Shown: one piece after another, positions 57,190 through 64,000 of the stretch | Layout: each line of letters opens with the position of its first letter | How positions within the stretch are numbered: the first letter of the stretch is position 1 | Source of the DNA: Symbiodinium natans | Lineage: Eukaryota > Sar > Dinophyceae > Suessiales > Symbiodiniaceae | Reading direction: 5' to 3' | Assembly (NCBI GenBank): GCA_905221605.1 | Contig: CAJNDS010000313.1 | Span: 726,478 to 790,477 of the forward strand | Length of the DNA stretch: 64,000 bases | Notes under the pieces: generated by a model | What the model saw: only the letters and a program-made list of their open reading frames with translations | What the model was told of the DNA's origin: nothing | Databases searched by the model: none | Made by a program: the position numbers and the translations under genes

Positions 57190-58619
57190 GTTTAGGGTTT
57201 AGGGTTTAGGGTTTAGGGTTTAGGGTTTAGGGTTTAGGGTTTAGGGTTTAGGGTTTAGGGTTTAGAGTTTTTGGGGGGTTCAGGGTTTTAAGGCTTTTTG
57301 TGTTTAGAGTGCAGGGTTTCGGGGGTCAGGGGTTCAGGGTTCAGGCTAGTGTTTACCTAAAGGCTCCTACGTAGCACCTTTTCGGGGCAGGTATACTAGA
57401 AGCTCCTATAGCGAACCCAGAAGGAACTACATCGGAGTCTACAGGTAGGGTTCAGGGTTCAGGGTTCAGGGTTTGGGGTGTAGGGTTTAGGGTTTAGGGT
57501 TTAGGGTTCAGGGTTTAGGGTTTAGGGTTTAGGGTTTAGGCTTTAGGCTTTAGGGTTTAGGGTGCAGTAGGGTTTAGGGTTTAGGGTGTAGGCTTCAGGG
57601 CTTAGTTTGAGCCCTGCAGAGAGCCTATTATGCCCATGGCCCTGAAAGCTGATATGCACAGGCCCAAGCCCCAAGAGCTCACCCTAAACCCTAAACCCTA
57701 AACCCTAAACCCTAAACCCTAAACCCCACGATAAACCCTGACCCCTCCCCCCCCCCCCCCCCCCCCCCCGCCCACAAAAAAAGCAAGCTCTGTTTAAACT
57801 TCCCTTGGGGTGCCGTTAAGGGATGGCAGGGCGTTGCATGGAGCTCTAGAGGCCCAAACCCTAGTATTCGTAACCCTCTTTAACCTCAGTTCCCTGTTGT
57901 AAAGTGTCCTTTATACTGTCAGTCCTTCATGTTGGACCCTGTTTAGTAGGGGGGGGGCCTCTTTAAAGTCTAATTGGCCGAATTATTCTGGATCCCCTGA
58001 CTGTTTGGGGGATCCTCTTTAAAGTCAAATCGTCCGGGCGCCGTAAGAAAGTTCCCCGTGGTGCGCCTTTAAAAAAGAGAGCCGGGCATCGCTGCCCGTT
58101 TTAAACTTATCTAAACTCCTCCCTATTAAAATCATATAAACCCCCCGGGAGCGTCTAAACAGGGACAAATCCAGCCTCGACTGTTCAGGGGGGGGGGGGG
58201 GGGGGGGGGGGGCTACACATTAAAGAGGGTCCCACATTAATCGGCATAGTCGTACCCCCCCCCCCCAAATAATAATCCTTATTAAGGACTGATAGAGACT
58301 GATAGTATTCGTAACCCTTTTTAACCTCAGTTCCCTGTTGTAAGGGTACCAAGCCCACCAACTGGGAACGTAGGTCTCGCTCTCTCGTGTCATCTCACGC
58401 ACGTAAGCACTGCACTAATTATTAATAGACTTCTGACGGGGATCTGGTGCTCCTTATTACTAGTTGCCGCAACTGTAGCCCCCAACTAACTCCAGATCGA
58501 TGTGAAGTATGCTGTTGCAATGGCAGATCCGGCGGGTTAGTTGAACTTGGCAAAAACACTGAACTTTTAAACCCTCAACTATATATATATATATATATAT
58601 ATATATTATGTATACATAT

Positions 58620-58650
<31 letters not shown>

Positions 58651-58770
58651 ATATATATATATATACATGTATATATATACATATATATATATATATGTAT
58701 GCGTTGTGTAGATTCACCCAGCAAGCTGGAGCCTTGGTTGTTGCGCGCAGCGACGACTCCACGAAACATC
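57190..58770. repeat. 3' arrays of the gene D region and upstream region of gene E
   Basis: TTTAGGG 57190-57265 and 57447-57600, CCCTAAA 57680-57730, poly-C 57747-57768, poly-G 58189-58211. A phrase starting TATTCGTAACCCT and ending AACCTCAGTTCCCTGTTGTAA occurs at about 57863 and 58307. (TA)n microsatellite 58579-58701. A TTGCGCGCAG 20 nt before the ATG at 58771 could be a spliced-leader acceptor (inference). Confidence 0.55.
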
Positions 58771-60108
58771 ATGTCGATTTCCGTGGATGTGCATCTTCTG
58801 AGTGGCAAGAGGGCATCTGTGGAAGTGGAGGCCGATGCACCTGTTGAGTCATTGAAGCAACGTGCCGAGAGTGCTCTGGTCGCCGGTAGAGGGAGGCTGC
58901 TGAATTCTTCTGGAGAGGTCCTGGACGGAGCGAAAACGATCAGCGAAGCGAAGTTGAAGACTGGAGACGTGCTCACCCTACATGTGAACCAAGTCCAAGT
59001 TAAAGCCACGAGGCAAGGCGGTATGTTGCCTGGTCTCGCCTTCGCTGCACTCCTGGGTGATAGGTCTGTTGTCGCCTGGGGAGCTCCCGATTTTGGTGGC
59101 GACTGCAGTGCGGTACAGGGCCAGCTGAAGAATGTGCAACAGATCCGAGCTTCTGGTCGTGCATTTGCTGCAATCCTGGCCGATGGATCGGTGGTCAGCT
59201 GGGGTTATGCTGACTTTGGTGGCGACTGCAGTGCGGTACAGCAGCAGCTGAAGAATGTGCAACAGATTCAAGCTTCTGTTGGTGCATTTGCTGCAATCCT
59301 GGACGATGGATGTGTGGTCACCTGGGGTAGTCATCACTACGGTGGCGACCGCAGTTGGGTACAGGATCAGCTGCAAGATGTGCAGCAAATCCAAGCTTCC
59401 TCTCGGGCATTTGCTGCAATCCTTGGTGATGGATCTGTCGTCACCTGGGGCAATGCTGACTATGGTGGGGACTGCAGCTGGGTACAGGATCAGCTGCGGG
59501 ATGTGCAGCAGATCCGAGCTTCTGATTATGCATTCGCTGCAATCCTGGGCGATGGATCGGTGGTCAGCTGGGGTTATGCTGACTTTGGTGGCGACTGCAG
59601 TTGGGTGCAGGATCAGCTGCAAGATGTGCAGCAGATCCAAGCTTCTTCTCGGGCATTTGCTGCAATCCTTGGTGATGGATCTGTCGTCACCTGGGGTCAT
59701 GCTGACTATGGTGGCGACTGCAGTTGGGCACAGGATCAGCTGCGAGATGTGCAGCAGATCCAAGCTTCTCTTGGTGCATTTGCTGCAATCCTGGGTGATG
59801 GATCTGTTGTCACCTGGGGTAATGCCGACTTTGGCGGTGACAGCAGCGCGGTACAAGAGCAGCTGAAGACTGTGCGGATGATCCAAGCTTCTTCTCGAGC
59901 ATTTGCTGCAATCCTTGGCGATGGATCTGTCGTCACCTGGGGTACTGCCGATCATGGAGGCGACAGCAGGCGGGTGCAGGATCAGCTGCGAGACGTGCAG
60001 CAGATCCAAGCTTCTTCTCGAACTTTCGCCGCAATCCTTGGTGATGGCTCTGTGGTGGCCTGGGGACATGCGGGTGACAGCGCTCAATTGCAAGACAGCT
60101 TCGCATAA
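58771..60108 (+). CDS. Ubiquitin-like plus RCC1-like repeat protein, intronless
   Basis: 445 codons from ATG 58771 to TAA. The same frame is open back to 58447 through a TA repeat, but MSISVDVHLLSGKRASVEVE is the natural start of a ubiquitin-like domain (about 1-80). Then eight full 41-residue repeats and one partial: consensus FAAILGDGSVVTWGxADxGG then DxxxVQDQLxxVQQIQAS. The DNA period is 123 nt (for example GCATTTGCTG at 59161, 59284, 59407). Such repeats resemble RCC1/HERC/UVR8 beta-propeller blades but are shorter than the usual 50-plus residues. Dinoflagellate genomes hold many such genes, often labelled HERC- or UVR8-like by similarity. A binding or scaffold role is inferred; no catalytic domain is present. 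No introns or arrays inside, unlike the neighbours. Confidence 0.9.
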   Translation: MSISVDVHLLSGKRASVEVEADAPVESLKQRAESALVAGRGRLLNSSGEVLDGAKTISEAKLKTGDVLTLHVNQVQVKATRQGGMLPGLAFAALLGDRSVVAWGAPDFGGDCSAVQGQLKNVQQIRASGRAFAAILADGSVVSWGYADFGGDCSAVQQQLKNVQQIQASVGAFAAILDDGCVVTWGSHHYGGDRSWVQDQLQDVQQIQASSRAFAAILGDGSVVTWGNADYGGDCSWVQDQLRDVQQIRASDYAFAAILGDGSVVSWGYADFGGDCSWVQDQLQDVQQIQASSRAFAAILGDGSVVTWGHADYGGDCSWAQDQLRDVQQIQASLGAFAAILGDGSVVTWGNADFGGDSSAVQEQLKTVRMIQASSRAFAAILGDGSVVTWGTADHGGDSRRVQDQLRDVQQIQASSRTFAAILGDGSVVAWGHAGDSAQLQDSFA

Positions 60109-60798
60109 CCCTCTGAGGGGCCGGGTTCGCGTGGGCCCATGGCTCGGGGGGTTTTGCCTAACCCCCCCTAAACCCTGAGTCCTAAACCCTGAACACTAAA
60201 CCGACAGATAACCTACTCACTAAGTTCGTGGATCCTTTCATTAGGGATTGGTTCAGGGCCGAACGCGCTAGCCGCTGTGTTTCATATGGATTTCGAGGAG
60301 CACCGTAGGTGCCAGAATACACACAGGAAAGAGTGGTCTGCTGCAAGCGTTTAAAGCTTGGCCAAAAGCCCGTGTAAAGCTTGGCCAAAAGTCGGGATAC
60401 CTGATCTAATCATTTCATTCCAGCGTTGCGTAAATATGTAATCTAAACTCATAGTCTGCAGTACAACGTTTCACCAACGCATTTCATAAAGAATTCTCAT
60501 TTGTGTAACTCATTTCCTGAAGAGTTCATTAAATATTCTAGATTACTAAACCTTGAACCACATGAGAATTCCATGAAGTAAGATACAAGTTAGCTGAGTT
60601 GCGGCCCTTCAAGCATGACTGAGGTAGTCAAGTTAGTTTAATTGGGGTTTAGGGTTTAGGGTTTTGGGTTTCGGGGATCATTTAGTCTGTTAGGACGAAT
60701 TAGATACATTGAACTAACTGGTTCCTGTCATGCAAAAAACGCTGGACGGTCTCCACCGTTTTAGGCATAAAGGTGCACAAAAGTTGCACTGTCCCCAT

Positions 60799-60906
60799 CT
60801 TAGGGTTCTAATGTATGGGCCCTTAACTTGGATAGGGTAGAATAAGGGGTGCATAAGGGGTGCCCTCTTTCAAGGGCCCATACTCAGGGACCATGCAATT
60901 ACCCCA
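60799..60906. mobile_element. Family P inverted-repeat element, copy 4
   Basis: CTTAGGGTTCTAATGTATGG ... CATACTCAGGGACCATGCAA with interior GGGTGCATAAGGGG. Confidence 0.5.
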
Positions 60907-62094
60907 AGATCTAAAATCTAAACCCCCGACTTGCGCCGGAGGACGGCCAGCTGGTGGCCAGTCCCGAAGTACTTTGCTGCCCTCAGGCTGCAGCTCGAGG
61001 GGGGGGGGGGGGGGGGGGTTTGGGTTTGACTTTTCATGGCAGCACTTAGGGCTTTCTTCTCCCCTTGTCACAAATCCTGAAACTCTGGGTCTCAGTGGGC
61101 TTAAGACTTAAGAAGTTGAGGCTCACCCTAAACCCTAAACCCTAAACCCTAAACCCTAAACCCTAAACCCTCAGCACCTCCAGTCACTGGTGCCTAAGGC
61201 CACGAAGGCCACGAAGGGGGATGGATCCCCGCAGCCCTGCACATCCTTGAGTCCCCAAGATACCACATCGCACATATATATATATATATGTACACATTTA
61301 TTTATTTATTTATATGTATATCTATATGTATACATATATATATATACACATGTATGTGTGTATATATATATACACATATATATAGAAAGATAGATAATTG
61401 TATATCCCTATAGAAATAGTTCACTCCCCAACTCCCCCTTCAGCACCAGTATGTCATAGAGCAGCCCCGTTTCATGCTTTTCATGCTCTTTTCGTCGAAG
61501 CACGCGAACACCCGCAACCCTACACCCACCTCCCGATCCCCAAACGACAACACACCCCCAGCCTTACATACGAAGCACCTCCAGCGCACAATCCATGTCC
61601 AGAGTTTAGGGCTCTAGTTGCTCAATGGTTTTGAGTAAGGAACCAGCGAGGGTATACAGTGCCCCAAACGCTATAACAGAGGCTATAAGGTACCCAATTC
61701 CGCAATCCCTGTGTAGAGTGCAAGAGGGTTGGTGGGACATTTAGGGTTTAGGGTTTAGGGTTTAGGATTTAGGATTTAGGGTTTAGGGTTTAGGGTGGCA
61801 CGACCTGCTCTTTTTCATTGAATGTCCGAAGAATCCCACGGGGGGGGGGGGGGGGGGGGGGCTCAGAATCAACAATACCTGCAGAAGGGTAGGTTAAACC
61901 CTAAACCCTAAACCCCATCAGGTCCTCCGATACGCCCTCGAAGCCCACAAACCCGAAACAAAACTCACCCCAAATTCTGCGAGCCCTATACGCCTGTTCC
62001 CCCTGAACCCGAAACGCTACAAGCCCTGCAGACCCAAGCCCTAACCCTAAGCCGTGAATCATACAAGCCCAATGGACCCAAAAGAAGCCGTGTA

Positions 62095-62168
62095 CTTGGT
62101 AGCCCAGTGGTACCCTTTTCCCTTTTCTTGATTCAAGGTTCCCCTGTAAACAATATGGTTTCTGGGCC
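62095..62168 (+). mobile_element. Family A element, truncated copy 6
   Basis: CTTGGTAGCCCAGTGGTACC and TTCAAGGTTCCCCTGTAAAC are intact; the right end is cut to TTTCTGGGCCC where a CCCTAAA array begins, suggesting array growth or a break at the element end. Confidence 0.65.
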
Positions 62169-62264
62169 CTAAACCCTAAACCCGAAACCCTAAACCCTAA
62201 ACCCTAAACCCTAAACCCTAAACCCTAAACCCTAAACCCTGCCAAGTCTAAGCCCGGGGGCAAG

Positions 62265-62337
62265 GTTCACATTCTGCGTGGATGTTTTCGAGGGCGTGGA
62301 CAGGGAGCTGAAGCGTGCAGTGCTTCAGCATCTTGGA
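62265..62337 (+). CDS. Exon candidate, gene F
   Basis: Between GGGGCAAG and GTTTGAG. One leading nt then FTFCVDVFEGVDRELKRAVL then QHLG, phase 0. Strongly protein-like; family unknown. Gene F continues past this window or is only partly visible. Confidence 0.5.
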
Positions 62338-63410
62338 GTTTGAGTTTAGGGGTTCAGGGTTCAGGGTTCAGGGTTTAGGGTTTAGGGTTTAGGGTTTAGG
62401 GTTTAGGGTTTAGGGTTTAGGGTCTTGGAATTTTGACCATGGGGACTTGGTACTTCCAAGTAGGGTTACCCTACGGGTCCATGCACCTAAATAGGGAATA
62501 CTTGGGCCCCAAAGTTTCTATATGGGAGGTACTTAAGGGCCAAGTACTCCCTATTTAGGTACATGGACCACTTAGGGTTATATGTAGGGTAGCTATGGTT
62601 GCAACAGAATGTAAGGTACTTGCAACCCAACTTGCAAGTATCCCTGGGGCCCAGAGCAGGCCCTTATTCCTTTCTGTTTAGGTTTTGGGTTGCCCTATAA
62701 GCCAAAAAAACCAAAAAGGGAACCCTGTTTATTCCTTGGCAACATCCAACGTTTAGGATGGGTTTAGCGTGTAGGGGTCTTCTTGTCCGAAGCGCTCCTC
62801 GCGACTGGTCTGACTGGTTTCCCATATGCTCAACCACAGTCTGCGGAGTCTACTTCCAAGAAACCCTAAACCCTAAACCCTAAACCCTAAACCCTAAACC
62901 CTAAACCCTAAACCCTAAACCCTAAACCCTAAACCCTAAACCCTAAGCCTAAACCCTAAACCCTAAACCCTAAACCTAAACCACAGCTGCTACTCCGACG
63001 TCTTGTCCCCACTCCGATCCCAAAACCCAAACCCCAAAACCCCAAACCCCAAACCTTAAACCCTGAACCCTGAAACCCTGAAACCCTGAAACCCCGAAAC
63101 CCTGAAACCCTGAAACCCTGAACCCAGAAACCCTCAACCCTCAACCCTGAAACCCTCAACCCTCAACCCTCAACCCTGAACCCTAAACCCCAAGCCTTCC
63201 TAAACCCCAATACCGCAAACCTTGAACCCTAAACCCTGAACGCGAAACCCTACACCCTGAACCCTAAACCCTAAACCCCAAAACCCAAAGCCCAAGACCC
63301 CAAAACCCCAAACCCCAAACTTTAATTCTAAACCCTGAACCCTAAACTCTGAAACCCTAAACCCTGAAACCTGAAACCCTGAACCCTAAACCCCAAACCC
63401 TAAACCGAAG
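62338..63410. repeat. Intron-like stretch: arrays, elements B7 and C3
   Basis: TTCAGGG/TTTAGGG 62342-62425, element B7 62468-62577, family C fragment 62655-62740, clean CCCTAAA 62860-62980, long degenerate CCCTAAA/CCCTGAA 63010-63410 ending CCGAAG. Confidence 0.6.
62468..62577 (-). mobile_element. Family B inverted-repeat element, copy 7
   Basis: CCCTACGGGTCCATGCACCT ... AGGTACATGGACCACTTAGG, reverse orientation as copy 6. Confidence 0.7.
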
Positions 63411-63501
63411 GTTCATTCGCCTACCGAGCACCTCCAGGCCGCCGTCGAGGCCGCTCCGCGAATCTGAGGCCTCGGCTGCAAGAAATAGCCAGGAGTAGCG
63501 G
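63411..63501 (+). CDS. Exon candidate, gene F
   Basis: After CTAAACCGAAG and before GTTTAGGG. Frame SFAYRAPPGRRRGRSANLRP is open throughout; frame VHSPTEHLQAAVEAAPRI joins 62265-62337 in phase but needs a GA donor before a stop. Frame undecided. Confidence 0.4.
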
Positions 63502-64000
63502 GTTTAGGGTTTAGGGTCTAGGGTCTAGGGTTTAGGGGTTAAGGTATTAGGGTTTAGGGTTTCGGGTTTAGGGTTTAGGGGGTTTAGGGGGTTTAAGGGG
63601 TTCAGAGGGTTTATAGGGTTTAGGCTAGGCTTTCCAAACTATATCCCTGCACCCTATCAACCCCCAAGTGCTGGTTGGCATTTTCACATTTTTGTGCGAG
63701 CTTGCCCCCTTAGGGTATAGACCCTCCGAGGCAGAGTATTACGCCTGCCGAGATTTGCCTTCAGTAGGGTTTAGGGTTTAGGGTTAGGGTTTAGGGTTTA
63801 GGGTTTAGGATTTAGGGTTTTGAGGTCTAGGGCTTTAGGGTTTAGGGTTTCTTAGTGGCCCAGCGGTACCCTTCACCTTGTTTTTTGGTTCAAGGTTCCC
63901 AGTCAATGTAACCAACCCCAAAAAGGGATACCCTTATTAGCTTATTGTTCTTGGGTACCAAGATACGTGTAAACCGCATTGAACCGTGGGGGGGGGGGGG
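63502..64000. repeat. TTTAGGG arrays, element A7, terminal poly-G
   Basis: TTTAGGG 63502-63625 and 63765-63850; element A7 63851-63962; the window ends in poly-G (63989-64000). Confidence 0.7.
63851..63962 (+). mobile_element. Family A inverted-repeat element, copy 7
   Basis: CTTAGTGGCCCAGCGGTACC ... TCTTGGGTACCAAG, with interior TTCAAGGTTCCC and CCAACCCCAAAAAGGG. Confidence 0.65.

Larger units (their letters stand above)
60109..62264. repeat. Downstream region of gene E: unique DNA, element P4, microsatellite, arrays
   Basis: Mostly unique, AT-richer DNA 60180-60780; element P4 60799-60906; poly-G 61000-61018; CCCTAAA 61124-61172 followed by CCCTCAG and an open segment 61175-61268 ([20 protein letters not shown]), a possible exon; TA microsatellite 61269-61385; TTTAGGG 61740-61797; poly-G 61843-61861; element A6 62095-62168; CCCTAAA 62166-62240. 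Confidence 0.5.

Noticed and set aside
40300-58770. Spliced-leader relic (CCGTAGCCATTTTGGCTCAAG) upstream of genes C and E
   Set aside because: Looked for it and did not see it; only plausible acceptor AGs are present.
58575-60093. Long open frames antisense to, or in another frame of, the RCC1-like gene (371, 144, 203 codons)
   Set aside because: Shadows created by the periodic 123-nt repeat and the TA tract; the + strand frame with ubiquitin-like start and propeller repeats explains the region.
3000-63400. CRISPR-like regular repeats
   Set aside because: The 7-bp units are tandem without spacers of constant size, and the genome is eukaryotic.

Overview
ORGANISM. The window reads as nuclear DNA of a dinoflagellate, most likely of the Symbiodiniaceae/Suessiales type. 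The reasons are: (i) plant-type telomere-like TTTAGGG/CCCTAAA blocks scattered through most of the 64 kb; (ii) a very large single-ORF Ty1/copia retroelement; (iii) an intronless gene joining a ubiquitin-like domain to RCC1-like 41-residue repeats, a kind of gene I know from dinoflagellate genomes; (iv) all supported genes on the + strand; (v) some GC and GA splice donors beside GT. I see no bacterial features, rRNA or tRNA. The assignment is inference, not a database result.

LAYOUT. 0-17 kb: short exon candidates (about 30-105 nt) in a sea of telomere-like arrays; several follow each other in compatible reading phase. 17.9-35 kb: exons of a glycosyltransferase-like gene (key exon at 30.49 kb). 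One of its exons is split by an intact 8.9-kb Ty1/copia element (20360-29293, minus strand; 455-bp LTRs differing at 2 positions; target duplication CATGT). 35-40 kb: isolated exon candidates, small inverted-repeat elements, homopolymers and microsatellites. 40.3-46.3 kb: a gene beginning with a ubiquitin-like exon, then a ten-exon chain that keeps one reading frame to a TAA. 47.2-57.2 kb: a divergent kinesin-like gene with tiny exons in compatible phase. 58.77-60.11 kb: the intronless ubiquitin-like plus RCC1-repeat gene. 61-64 kb: more arrays and a few exon candidates of a further gene.

MAIN OBSERVATION. The arrays are ordered. Unique, GC-rich, open-frame segments sit after CCCTAAA arrays and before TTTAGGG arrays, with AG at the left edge and usually GT (often the GT of GTTTAGGG itself) at the right edge. 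Read as introns, many therefore start with (TTTAGGG)n and end with (CCCTAAA)n, which would pair in the pre-mRNA. Inside the introns are small (about 70-160 bp) terminal-inverted-repeat elements of at least eight families. Two copies (44011-44121 and 52871-52980) interrupt coding exons and can be removed at GT...AG sites inside their own inverted repeats with the frame kept, which is how introners (intron-generating elements) behave. Splicing is inferred from sequence only; exon limits are estimates.

HOW IT FITS. The four better-supported genes are co-oriented, as in dinoflagellate unidirectional arrays. No common pathway is evident. Two genes share a ubiquitin-like N-terminus and a TA microsatellite just upstream of the start.
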